From contig CBFDAH010000092.1 in assembly GCA_965602785.1 (NCBI GenBank), forward strand, positions 1 to 11,457: a stretch of DNA of 11,457 bases. Reading direction: 5' to 3'. The notes below the pieces were generated by a model. The model was not told the DNA's origin and did no database searches. It worked only from the letters and a program-made list of their open reading frames with translations. Source of the DNA: JBGSLA01 sp965602785 (lineage in GTDB: Bacteria; Desulfobacterota; Desulfobaccia; Desulfobaccales; 0-14-0-80-60-11). The position numbers and the translations under genes are program-made. This document shows, piece by piece, positions 1 through 6,629 of this stretch. How positions within the stretch are numbered: position 1 is the stretch's first letter; the number at the start of each line of letters is the position of its first letter.

Positions 1-23
1 GGGTTGGGAGGGGAGTTTGAGGG

Positions 24-55
24 GAGGGCGGGGGAGCCGCGCTCCCCCGGCCCTC
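24..55 (-). terminator. Strong GC hairpin behind the DUF296 gene
   Basis: An 8-bp perfect stem (30-37 with 41-48, three-base loop) is extended by a second pairing block, GAGGGC against GCCCTC, giving a very stable hairpin 8 bases beyond the stop codon of the minus-strand gene. It lacks a T-tract in the minus direction, so it may act as a 3'-end stabiliser or a non-canonical terminator. Position and stability are seen; the role is inferred. Confidence 0.4.
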
Positions 56-62
56 TCCTCAA

Positions 63-512
63 TTACTTCCTGAATTGCAGCAGGTTGAAGCCGCTGGGGG
101 GTTCCGGGAGTCGGGCGCCTTTGGTTCCCATAATTTCCAGGATGATGACCTCGCCCACCAGCCAGACATCCACCCCGGCCCGGCTGCAGCCCACGGTGGC
201 CCCGCCCTCCCGGCCGGTGGCGGTGTGCAGGTGCAGGACCGGATTGCCCTTGTCGTCGGGGAAGAGGGTCCCCACCCCGAGAACTTCCTGGATGCCCGAG
301 AGGGTGTGGACCAGGGGCACGATGGCGTCTTCCCGGGTGGCGTCCGGCCCCACCACCAGGCGGCTGCCCCCTTTGGCGCCGCCCACGTAGATGACCATGG
401 CGGCCTCGAGGCCCTGTTCCCGGGCGAAGGCCTCCAGGGTATCGGGCAGGCGCTCCCCGTCTTCCAACCTCACCGCAAAGATGCGGCCGATCTTACCTTC
501 CTGGTATTGCAT
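63..512 (-). CDS. PPC/DUF296 domain protein
   Basis: This 149-residue protein is a single PPC (plants and prokaryotes conserved, DUF296) domain, the fold shared with AT-hook plant DNA-binding proteins; bacterial stand-alone members are trimers of unknown substrate, often called DNA-binding without proof. Visible hallmarks are an N-terminal strand (residues 6-16, GKIGRIFAVRL), a helix (24-34), the glycine-rich turn YVGGAKGGSRL (42-52), and HLHTATGREGG (94-104), whose paired histidines are the usual metal-site residues. The GGH motif of many family members is replaced by VGCSRAG (107-113), so one expected histidine is a cysteine here. The start is backed by AGGAG (plus-strand 518-522) five bases upstream. 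The next gene on the same strand ends 129 bases upstream, so co-transcription is possible. The family call is firm; the function is unknown. Confidence 0.85.
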   Translation of the reverse strand: MQYQEGKIGRIFAVRLEDGERLPDTLEAFAREQGLEAAMVIYVGGAKGGSRLVVGPDATREDAIVPLVHTLSGIQEVLGVGTLFPDDKGNPVLHLHTATGREGGATVGCSRAGVDVWLVGEVIILEIMGTKGARLPEPPSGFNLLQFRK

Positions 513-641
513 ACGCTCTCCTGTCTTTTCCTAGGCGGGTCATGGGCTTCAGACCTTGGTTTGGGGGGGGGAGGGTTTGGGGTCCAAGAACCCCGGCACT
601 CACTCTCCAAAAGTAGTGGCGAAAGCCTCAAGTCTCTGTCA

Positions 642-1181
642 TCACGAACAGGGGCAGTTTTCTTCCGACTCTGGGGGGCTGCCGGCCTGGTGGATGTTCC
701 CGGCCAGCACCAGCCCTTCCAGTTCCATCGGGTCAGGCAGGCGCCCCGCCAGGGCCACCCGGCCGTTGACCAGGAGGGCCGGGAGGTGCGGCACCGAAAA
801 ATCCCTGAGGCGGGCCGGGTCGGTGATGTATTGGACGTCCGCCTTGACTGCCTTTTGGGCCAACAGCTCGATGACCTGCTGGTAGAGGGTCTGGCACCCG
901 AAGCAGCCGGCCCCCAGGACCACCACCTCCAGGAGGTCGGACACCTCTGGGGGCAGCTCCTCCCCCTGAAAGCGTCGGAACTCTCGCCAGAGCGAGTCTT
1001 TATAAAACTCCCTGGCCTCCCGGGGGATGTAGTTGTGCTTCGCCACCCGGACGAAAAGCTCCTCCTGGAGAATTTCCGTGGACGTCAGGGTCGAGGCGGC
1101 CATCTCCTGGAAGGCCTCCTTAAGTCCAGAAAGCCCCACCAGGTTGCCCTGGATGCGGATCTGAGTAACTTTTCCGGTCAT
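642..1181 (-). CDS. Thioredoxin-fold protein with CFGC motif and extra N-terminal domain
   Basis: The protein has 179 residues. Residues about 80-160 form a compact thioredoxin fold of the small redox-active-disulfide/glutaredoxin-like type: strand LLEVVVLGAG (83-92), active site C93-F-G-C96, strand VQYITD (116-121) and the cis-proline segment VPHLPALLVNG (130-140, P134). Residues 1-75 are a separate basic, helical unit (IQGNLVGLSGLKEAF, then KHNYIPREAREFYKDSLWRE) that resembles a small conserved domain I associate with anaerobe and delta-proteobacterial proteins, without a firm name. The C-terminus ends in a second cysteine pair, C176-P-C178. No signal peptide is visible, so a cytoplasmic thiol-disulfide role is likely. 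No clear Shine-Dalgarno site precedes the ATG at 1181. The protein could instead be a redox sensor or metal/arsenic-related thioredoxin; the substrate is not evident. Confidence 0.8.
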   Translation of the reverse strand: MTGKVTQIRIQGNLVGLSGLKEAFQEMAASTLTSTEILQEELFVRVAKHNYIPREAREFYKDSLWREFRRFQGEELPPEVSDLLEVVVLGAGCFGCQTLYQQVIELLAQKAVKADVQYITDPARLRDFSVPHLPALLVNGRVALAGRLPDPMELEGLVLAGNIHQAGSPPESEENCPCS

Positions 1182-1275
1182 GGTTTTTATGCCAAGAATG
1201 TGAGCAACGGTTCTCCCGGGCCCCCGGGGTCAGGATCTCAGAGACCAGTAGGCCCAAAGTATAAAGATCGCCAGC

Positions 1276-1301
1276 CCCACCACTAAAAGGAGAGTGGTGG
1301 G
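1276..1301 (+). other. Perfect 9-bp hairpin just upstream of the SRP RNA
   Basis: CCCACCACT (1276-1284) pairs perfectly with AGTGGTGGG (1293-1301) around an eight-base loop AAAAGGAG. It ends a few bases before the predicted 5' end of the mature SRP RNA, so it could belong to a processed leader. A TATAAA at 1260-1265 would place a transcription start near 1272, just ahead of the stem, but no good -35 accompanies it. The pairing is seen; the role is inferred. Confidence 0.45.
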
Positions 1302-1304
1302 ATC

Positions 1305-1408
1305 TCTAATCTCCCCGAACGGGGAGGGAAAAGACCACCGGAGTCAGGTCCGGAAGGGCGCAGCAGCCAGGAAGGTCGGCATCTGTCCCCCTTGTCGAAG
1401 GATAAGGT
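1305..1408 (+). ncRNA. ffs: Small signal recognition particle RNA (4.5S RNA)
   Basis: The SRP RNA pairs with Ffh (SRP54) and targets nascent membrane and secreted proteins. The invariant domain IV is at 1343-1368: GTCAGGTCC, the GGAA tetraloop and GGGCGCAGCAGCC, with the symmetric internal loop CAGG opposite CGCA. The usual bacterial version reads AGCA on the 3' side, so C replaces A at one site. Beyond domain IV the two arms fold into one long rod: 1321-1329 (GGGGAGGGA) pairs with 1386-1393, and 1312-1320 continues to pair through about 1402. This gives about 100 nucleotides without an Alu domain, the usual Gram-negative type. The ends are approximate because I closed the rod by hand. It is on the opposite strand to both protein neighbours. 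A competing local hairpin, CTCCCC/GGGGAG (1311-1326), is possible in the 5' arm. Confidence 0.88.
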
Positions 1409-1627
1409 GATGGCGCCGGTATTGGAGGAGATACTTTGCCCCAATCTTGGCCAATTTTATTATAAAACGGCACCCTGAGGGGGAAGATAAATCCTGTCTT
1501 GTCAGTTCCCGGTCCCTGACCTCCAGGCGTGTCCCCGGCAGGGCTCACAGGGTCCTTCCGGCCAGAGAACTCATTTATAGGCCAGGAGATGGCGCCACCC
1601 TGGCCCTTCCCTGCAGTATCATGCCTA

Positions 1628-2251
1628 TCAAGATAAGGGCCTGGCCAGCAGCCAGGACACCCAGGTGTAGCTGAGCTCCGGAGGAAGTTCTGGGGCCCAG
1701 GCATCCCGTTCGCGGCGCTCCTGAAGGGTCCATCCCCTCTCCTGGTAGCTGGAGCGGAGGGGTTCCTCCTGGGTATCCTTGAAGCCGGAGAGGATGAGCA
1801 CCCCGCCCGGGCCGGCCAGGCGGCTGAGTTCCTCCACCTTTGCCAACTGCACGCCCCAGGGGAGGTTGGCCAGGGTGAGGCCGAAGGGCCCCCGCAAGCA
1901 CTCGGTGGACCCTTGGGCCACGGTGAGGCGCGGCAGCAGGCCGTTGCTTGTAGCGTTATCCCGGGTGGCGGCGGCCGCCCGCCTGGAAATATCCACGGCC
2001 ACCGCCCGGGGCGCACCCAGGGCCAGGGCCGCCAGGACCAGAATCCCCGAGCCACAGCCTACGTCCAGGACCACCGGACCCGGCCGGGAAGTGAGGGCCT
2101 TTTTCAGCAGTTCCAGGCAGAGGTGGGTGGTGGGGTGGGAGTGGGGGAAGACGCCCTTGCCCCGCAGGACCAGGCAGTGCTCACCGTGCCGGGGCCGAAA
2201 GGGCCGCCAGGGGGAGCGGATAACCAGCTCAGGAGTCAGGCGGTAGAACAT
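1628..2251 (-). CDS. PrmA-like class I SAM-dependent methyltransferase
   Basis: The 207-residue protein is a Rossmann-fold methyltransferase closest in pattern to the catalytic domain of ribosomal protein L11 methyltransferase. It shows the PrmA-type lead-in PHSHPTTHLCLELL (36-49), SAM motif I LDVGCGSGI (62-70), the acidic ribose-binding position in AVDIS (D87), motif III RDNATSNG (97-104) and motif IV ANLPWG (128-133). PrmA is usually near 290 residues; the N-terminal substrate-recognition domain is absent here, so the target may not be L11. NLPW at motif IV resembles the N-[LP]-P-[YF] signatures of N-methyltransferases, whereas PrmA normally has ANI. It diverges from the Gre-like gene across 161 bp. 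No strong Shine-Dalgarno site is visible; the ATG is chosen because the protein is complete from there. The fold is secure; the substrate is open. Confidence 0.75.
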   Translation of the reverse strand: MFYRLTPELVIRSPWRPFRPRHGEHCLVLRGKGVFPHSHPTTHLCLELLKKALTSRPGPVVLDVGCGSGILVLAALALGAPRAVAVDISRRAAAATRDNATSNGLLPRLTVAQGSTECLRGPFGLTLANLPWGVQLAKVEELSRLAGPGGVLILSGFKDTQEEPLRSSYQERGWTLQERRERDAWAPELPPELSYTWVSWLLARPLS

Positions 2252-2312
2252 AGGAACCGTGGCTTAGGTGTTTGTCGACCGAGGGGAATCCACGCTGCAC
2301 GTCGGGCCTGTA

Positions 2313-2341
2313 TTGACCTGACCCCCCTTTTTCGGTAAGAA
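2313..2341 (+). promoter_or_regulatory. Candidate sigma-70 promoter for the Gre-CDF-Lon gene string
   Basis: TTGACC (2313-2318) is five-sixths of a consensus -35 box and is followed, after exactly 17 bases, by TAAGAA (2336-2341), a poor -10 box. Transcription would start near 2348, leaving a leader of about 65 bases that contains an eight-T run (2368-2375) and a small hairpin GAGGT/ACCTC (2378-2382 with 2391-2395) just ahead of the Gre-like start. The promoter is plausible on position and -35 quality only. Confidence 0.35.
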
Positions 2342-2412
2342 TAGGACGGAAGGTCTAAGAAATCATGTTTTTTTTGTGAGGTCAATGGCAACCTCGCGCC
2401 GATGTCAGGATT

Positions 2413-2892
2413 ATGGCAAAAATCCTTCTCACCCGGTCCGGCTATGAAGAAATCCTGAAGGAGCTCAGGTTACTTGCCCGGGTAGAGCGCCCCATTCTGG
2501 TTCATGAAATCCTGGAGGAAGCGCCGGAGTGGGGGGGCAGGAACGACCCCGACTTTCAGCATATCCTGGCCCGGCGGCATCGGGTGGAGCGGCGCATTGA
2601 ATATCTCCAGCAGGTGTTGGCCAACGCCGAAGTGCTGGTGGGAAGCAACCTGCCCCCCGACCGGGTACGTTTCAACTGCCGGGTGCGCATCCTCAACCTG
2701 ACCAGCGGTAAGGAGCAGCAGTTCCGGGTGGTGGGGCCGGTGGAGGCCAACGCGCAGGAGGGCCGGCTGTCAACGGCTTCCCCCCTGGGCCGGGCCTTGA
2801 TGGGGCGGACCCGAGGGGAGCGGGTGGATCTGGAGACTCCCGCCGGGCGGCGCTCCTACCAGATTCTGGACATCCACGTGGACGAGGCATGA
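2413..2892 (+). CDS. Gre-family transcription elongation factor (GreA/GreB-like)
   Basis: Gre factors enter the RNA polymerase secondary channel and stimulate cleavage of backtracked RNA. This 159-residue protein has the normal Gre length and order: an N-terminal antiparallel coiled coil (about 8-75, LTRSGYEEILKELRLL to RRIEYLQQVLANAEVL) and a C-terminal FKBP-like domain (about 83-155) with VRILNLTSGKEQQFRVVGP and the signature STASPLGRALMGRTRGERV (120-138). The catalytic tip, GDLKENAEY in E. coli GreA with D41 and E44, reads GGRNDPDF (41-48) here: the first acid is a glycine, one residue is missing and the remaining acids are D45 and D47. AGGA lies only two bases before the ATG, so initiation may be weak. 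The stop overlaps the next start as ATGA, which indicates translational coupling to the cation transporter. It may be a Gre paralogue rather than the housekeeping GreA. Confidence 0.82.
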   Translation: MAKILLTRSGYEEILKELRLLARVERPILVHEILEEAPEWGGRNDPDFQHILARRHRVERRIEYLQQVLANAEVLVGSNLPPDRVRFNCRVRILNLTSGKEQQFRVVGPVEANAQEGRLSTASPLGRALMGRTRGERVDLETPAGRRSYQILDIHVDEA

Positions 2893-3830
2893 ACGGCCAC
2901 AACCACGCCCATCCTCCCTCACACTCCCACCGCTTTCAGCATAGTCGGCGCCGCCTTTTTCTGGCCTTTATCTCCCAGCTCATCTTTTTTGGGGTGGAGC
3001 TGGTAGGGGGTCTCCTCACCAACAGTCTGGCCCTGCTCGCCGATGCCGGCCATATGCTGAGCGACGTGGCCGCCCTGGGGCTGAGCCTCCTGGCCCTGAT
3101 GTATGCGGGCAAGCCCGCCACCGCCCGGAAGACTTACGGCTACCACCGCCTGGAGATCCTGGCGGCCCTGGTCAACGGCCTGGTCCTATGGGGCATGGCG
3201 GCCTATATTATTTTTGAAGCCTACGGAAGAATCTCTCAACCTCCCGCCATTGCAAGTCTGCCCCTGATAATCATCGCCGGAGTGGGGCTTCTGGTCAACC
3301 TCTTCGGGGTGGCTATCCTCTATCCCACCAAGGACCAGGGCCTCAATCTGAGGAGCGCCTTTTTGCATCTATTGGCCGACTCTTTGGGCTCCATCGCCGC
3401 CATTGCGGCAGGGCTGGCCATTTACTTCAAAGGCTGGTACTGGTTTGACCCCCTGGCCGGGGCCGTCATTGCCGTATTGATCATTATCGGCAGCTGGCAG
3501 CTCGTCTGGGAAGCCGCTGACATTCTCATGGAGGCCACGCCCAAACACCTCGATCTGGCGGAGGTGACCCGGGCCCTGGAAGGCCATCCAGGCGTCAAGG
3601 AAATCCACGACCTGCACATTTGGAGCATCTCTTCCGGACTTTTCGCCTTGAGCGTTCATGTGGTGCTTTCGGATACGTATGACAGGGATTGCCTTACCTG
3701 GGAGCTGGAGGAATTGCTGGCCCATCGCTTCGGCCTGGAGCACACCACCATTCAACTGGAGGGGCCGGGTTACCACAACCCCCGGGTTTGCGCCTTGACC
3801 CCTCCAGGACTGGAGACTGTCGGAGGATGA
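2889..3830 (+). CDS. Cation diffusion facilitator (zinc-type efflux transporter)
   Basis: This 313-residue inner-membrane protein is a CDF (cation/H+ antiporter) transporter of the ZitB/CzcD type, expected to export Zn2+ and perhaps Cd2+, Co2+ or Fe2+. Six membrane segments run at about 21-46, 52-72, 91-110, 122-144, 157-179 and 186-205. The transport site residues are intact: D52, H55 and D59 in ADAGHMLSD (TM2) and H160 and D164 in HLLAD (TM5); the HxxxD pair at both sites favours zinc. The histidine-rich N-terminus (HNHAH and HSHRFQH) and the cytoplasmic C-terminal ferredoxin-like domain (about 222-292, with H233, H240 and H243) are typical. Its ATG overlaps the stop codon of the Gre-like gene and its own last codons supply the ribosome site of the next small ORF. 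Metal choice cannot be fixed from sequence alone. Confidence 0.93.
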   Translation: MNGHNHAHPPSHSHRFQHSRRRLFLAFISQLIFFGVELVGGLLTNSLALLADAGHMLSDVAALGLSLLALMYAGKPATARKTYGYHRLEILAALVNGLVLWGMAAYIIFEAYGRISQPPAIASLPLIIIAGVGLLVNLFGVAILYPTKDQGLNLRSAFLHLLADSLGSIAAIAAGLAIYFKGWYWFDPLAGAVIAVLIIIGSWQLVWEAADILMEATPKHLDLAEVTRALEGHPGVKEIHDLHIWSISSGLFALSVHVVLSDTYDRDCLTWELEELLAHRFGLEHTTIQLEGPGYHNPRVCALTPPGLETVGG

Positions 3831-3833
3831 CCC

Positions 3834-3962
3834 ATGGCTGAACAGGTCACCAAGGCAAATTTTTCCTTACGCCACACCACACCATCCTATTTACTTTACT
3901 TCCAAGAGGATGTTATTTTCCAGGTAGGCCATCATGGCAAACTGGCTGCACAGCAAACCTGA
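3834..3962 (+). CDS. Small 42-residue hypothetical ORF between transporter and protease
   Basis: A complete 42-codon reading frame starts at ATG 3834, seven bases after a GGAGG (3822-3826) that lies inside the final codons of the transporter gene, and ends at TGA 3960-3962. That stop codon overlaps the GAGGAGG (3961-3967) that serves the protease gene. Both spacings are those of translationally coupled genes. The peptide begins MAEQVTKANFSLRHTTPSY and ends GHHGKLAAQQT; it has no signal peptide, membrane segment or cysteine pair and I do not recognise it. Its base composition is lower in GC than its neighbours, which is also what a spacer or internal promoter would look like. The ribosome site is good evidence for translation and none exists for function. 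The alternative is a leader peptide or a random frame. Confidence 0.42.
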   Translation: MAEQVTKANFSLRHTTPSYLLYFQEDVIFQVGHHGKLAAQQT

Positions 3963-3971
3963 GGAGGACCA

Positions 3972-6383
3972 ATGTCTGGGAACTTGTGGGAACTGAAACC
4001 GGAAAACCTGCGTTCCGAGTGCGATTTAGAGACGCTCGGGTTTGAAACCACCCTGGACTTAGAACCGCTGAAATACAAGGTGGTGGCCCAGGACCGGGTT
4101 CAACGGGCCCTGGAGTTCGGACTGGGGATCAAGGACCACGAGTATAATATCTTTGTGGCCGGTCCGCCTCGCTCCCGAAAAACCGAGATCATCGAGGACT
4201 ACGTGCGGGAGCTGGCCGCTCAAGAGCCCTGCCCGCCGGATTATTTATATGTCCACAACTTCAAGAATCCGGAACGGCCCCAGTCCATGGTTCTCCCCAC
4301 CGGTCAGGGGCGAACCTTGAAGACTGACATGGAGGAGCTCATTTCCAACCTCAAGGTGCACGTGCCCGAGGTCTTCGAAGGCGAGGAGTATGCCAACCGC
4401 CGGGAAGCCCTGGTGCGACAGTTCACCCAATCCAGAAATACCATCCTCCAGGAACTGGATACCAAAGCCAACCAGGAAGGCTTTGTCCTCAATATTTCCC
4501 AGACGGGCCTCATGCTCTTCCCGGGCAAAGAAGGCAAGCCCATGAGTGAGGAGGATCTCAAAGCCCTGGGCGAAGAAGAGCGGGAAGCCCTGCGCCAGCG
4601 CAGTAACACCCTCCACGAAGAGATGAACGAAGCCATCCACAAGATCCGTCGCATGGAGAAAGAGTTCCAGGAATCGGAAAAGAAGATGGATCAGGATATG
4701 GCTCTGTATGCCGTGGGACAGTATATCGAAGACCTGGTGGAAAAGTACCGGGAGCATTCCCCGGTGGTGGAGTACCTCCGGGAGGTGGAAGCGGACATTC
4801 TCAAAAACATTGAAGACTTGAAGAGAAGGCCTACTGCGCCCAGCCCGTTTCCTTTCCCGATGCCCGAGCCCAGCTTCACCCAGTACCAGGTAAACGTTCT
4901 GGTGGACAACTCCGCGACCAAGGGCGCCCCGGTAATCCGTGAGGGCAATCCCAATTATACCAATCTTTTCGGGGGGGTGGAGCGCCGGGCCCAGTTCGGG
5001 GCTCTGGTCACCGACTTCACCCTCATCCGCCCCGGCTCCCTCCACCGGGCCAACGGCGGCTACATTATCTTGAACGTGCTGGATCTTTTGCGCTGGTTCT
5101 TCTCCTACGAGGCCCTGAAGCGCTGCCTGAAGGAGCGGGAGATCAAGATCGAGGACCTGGCGGAGCAGTTGGGTTTCATTGCCACCCGGACTCTCGAGCC
5201 CCAACCCATCCCTCTGGAAACCAAGGTCATTCTCATCGGCGACCCTCACCTGTACCAGCTTTTGTATATCTATGACGAGGACTTCGGCAAGCTTTTCAAA
5301 ATCAAGGCGCAATTCGATTGGGAAATGAAGAAGACCCCGGATCACATCCAGGAGTTCTCCGGTCTGGTGGCCAGCTACTGCCAGGACGAAAAACTTATGC
5401 CGGTGCACAAGACCGGCATGGCCCGCCTCATCGAGCACGCCCAGGAGCTCACGGGGCATCAAGAAAAGTTGACGCTGAAGCTCAAAGAAATCCTCGACGT
5501 GGTCAAGGAGGCCAACTTCTGGGCCCATTCCAACACCCACGAGGTGATTTTCGGCACCGACGTGGCCCGGGCCATCCAGGAGAAGACCTACCGCTCCGAT
5601 CTCCCGGAAGAAAAGCTTAACCAGTTCATCGAGGAGGGCATGCTCTTCATCGAGACCACGGGAAGCGTGGTGGGGCAGGTCAACGGTCTGTCCGTCTATG
5701 CCCTGGGAGACCATGCCTTCGGCAGCCCCACCCGCATCACCGCCACCTACTCCCTGGGGAAGGAAGGGGTAGTGGCCATCGACCGGGAAGCCAAGATGTC
5801 TGGAAATATCCACAGCAAGGGGGTGCTGATCCTCTCCGGCTTCCTCAGGAGCCGTTTTGCTCAGGACAAGCCCCTGACACTTACGGCCAGCCTGACCTTC
5901 GAGCAGAGCTATGGTCTGGTGGAGGGGGACAGCGCCTCTGCCGCAGAGCTGCTGGCCTTGCTGTCCGTCCTGGCGGACGCGCCCCTGAAACAAAACATTG
6001 CCATCACCGGTTCAATTTCCCAGCGGGGTGAATTTCAGCCCATCGGCGGAGTCAATTGGAAGATCGAGGGTTTTTATAAAGTCTGCAAGGCCCGGGGGCT
6101 GGACAACGCCCACGGGGTCATCATCCCCAAGGCCAATGTCCAGGGCCTGATGCTCAAGAAAGAAATAGTGGACGCGGTACAGGATGGCAAGTTCCACGTC
6201 TGGGCCGTGGGCACTGCGGATGAAGCCCTGGAGCTTCTGACGGGCCTGCCCGCCGGGAAGCGCCTCCCGGACGGCGCCTGGGAACCGGACACGGTGAACT
6301 ATAGGGTGGATGAAACTCTGCACCGCCTGATGGAAAAGGCCCGGGAACTCATGAAAGAGGAGCAGGGTGAGAGCAAAGGGTAA
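3972..6383 (+). CDS. Lon-like serine protease of the AAA_32 family (LonB/YcbZ-like)
   Basis: This 803-residue protein matches the AAA_32/Lon_C family in length and order, typical of soluble ATP-linked proteases related to E. coli YcbZ and archaeal LonB. Seen in order: an N-terminal ATPase core (about 30-110) with Walker A GPPRSRKT (64-71); an acidic, helical coiled-coil insertion (about 115-290); the second ATPase half, with LHRANGGYIILNVLDLL (357-373) at the Walker B position; a helical lid (about 455-545); and the Lon proteolytic domain (about 560-760). The Ser-Lys dyad is present: S654 in VEGDSASAAEL and K697 in IGGVNWKIEGF. Both nucleotide motifs are altered: arginines replace both inner P-loop glycines and the Walker B acids are asparagine and valine, so ATP hydrolysis is doubtful while peptidase activity looks intact. 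GAGGAGG sits four bases before the ATG. It is probably co-transcribed with the upstream genes. Confidence 0.9.
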   Translation: MSGNLWELKPENLRSECDLETLGFETTLDLEPLKYKVVAQDRVQRALEFGLGIKDHEYNIFVAGPPRSRKTEIIEDYVRELAAQEPCPPDYLYVHNFKNPERPQSMVLPTGQGRTLKTDMEELISNLKVHVPEVFEGEEYANRREALVRQFTQSRNTILQELDTKANQEGFVLNISQTGLMLFPGKEGKPMSEEDLKALGEEEREALRQRSNTLHEEMNEAIHKIRRMEKEFQESEKKMDQDMALYAVGQYIEDLVEKYREHSPVVEYLREVEADILKNIEDLKRRPTAPSPFPFPMPEPSFTQYQVNVLVDNSATKGAPVIREGNPNYTNLFGGVERRAQFGALVTDFTLIRPGSLHRANGGYIILNVLDLLRWFFSYEALKRCLKEREIKIEDLAEQLGFIATRTLEPQPIPLETKVILIGDPHLYQLLYIYDEDFGKLFKIKAQFDWEMKKTPDHIQEFSGLVASYCQDEKLMPVHKTGMARLIEHAQELTGHQEKLTLKLKEILDVVKEANFWAHSNTHEVIFGTDVARAIQEKTYRSDLPEEKLNQFIEEGMLFIETTGSVVGQVNGLSVYALGDHAFGSPTRITATYSLGKEGVVAIDREAKMSGNIHSKGVLILSGFLRSRFAQDKPLTLTASLTFEQSYGLVEGDSASAAELLALLSVLADAPLKQNIAITGSISQRGEFQPIGGVNWKIEGFYKVCKARGLDNAHGVIIPKANVQGLMLKKEIVDAVQDGKFHVWAVGTADEALELLTGLPAGKRLPDGAWEPDTVNYRVDETLHRLMEKARELMKEEQGESKG

Positions 6384-6403
6384 GGGAGGCTCGAGTTCGT
6401 CCT

Positions 6404-6426
6404 GACGGCCGGACGGGACCGTCTTT
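6404..6426 (+). terminator. Weak intrinsic terminator candidate after the Lon-like gene
   Basis: GACGG (6404-6408) pairs with CCGTC (6419-6423) around a ten-base GC-rich loop and is followed by TTT, about 20 bases beyond the protease stop codon. The position is right, but the stem is short and the T-tract is only three long. Confidence 0.35.
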
Positions 6427-6605
6427 AACAAGCAGGCAACTCCACCCGGCATGCCCTTTCAGGGAGCCGCAGACACTCCTGCCAGGGAGGACAAGCCTGC
6501 CGAATTCCAAGGGGAATATAAGTTTCCCTCCTTACACACCGTTTCATCCTGCCTGGCCTGGCCAAAGTGGGGGGCATCTCGTGCCTTATTTTTTCCCTTT
6601 CTCCT

Positions 6606-6629
6606 CCCAATCCCCAAGGGGATTTTGGG
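6606..6629 (+). other. Hairpin in the leader of the first chagasin-like gene
   Basis: CCCAATCCCC (6606-6615) faces GGGGATTTTGGG (6618-6629), giving a stem of up to ten pairs with two extra T residues and a short AA loop. TTTT lies inside the 3' arm and not after it. It could be an attenuator, a terminator or a structured leader element about 90 bases before the start codon. Confidence 0.35.

Noticed and set aside
563..571. Run of nine G residues upstream of the DUF296 gene
   Set aside because: Possible phase-variable tract by length, but it lies in a 129-bp gap more than 50 bases from the start codon and outside any evident promoter spacer; more likely a chance run or an assembly-sensitive homopolymer.
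579..594. GGGGT/ACCCC stem as a terminator behind the thioredoxin-like gene
   Set aside because: Only five pairs and no T-tract in the minus direction; too weak to list as a feature.
75..1286. A 403-codon plus-strand open frame across the left genes
   Set aside because: It is antisense to two genes with clear family signatures; its own translation is rich in Pro, Gly, His and Gln without a domain pattern, as expected from opposite-strand GC-rich DNA.
1230..1312. A minus-strand frame encoding a very hydrophobic peptide (LLLVVGLAIFILWAYWS) upstream of the thioredoxin-like gene
   Set aside because: It looks like a small membrane protein, but it has only ATT or internal GTG starts, no ribosome site, and overlaps the SRP RNA leader region in the opposite direction. 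Worth a glance if conserved in relatives.
1306..2055. A 249-codon minus-strand frame overlapping the methyltransferase
   Set aside because: It overlaps the methyltransferase in another frame, runs through the SRP RNA gene, and is rich in Pro, Gly, Trp and Arg without motifs.
4245..5993. A 582-codon minus-strand open frame inside the Lon-like gene
   Set aside because: High-GC codon bias leaves the antisense frame open; the sense strand encodes a complete, recognised protease and the antisense product shows no motif.
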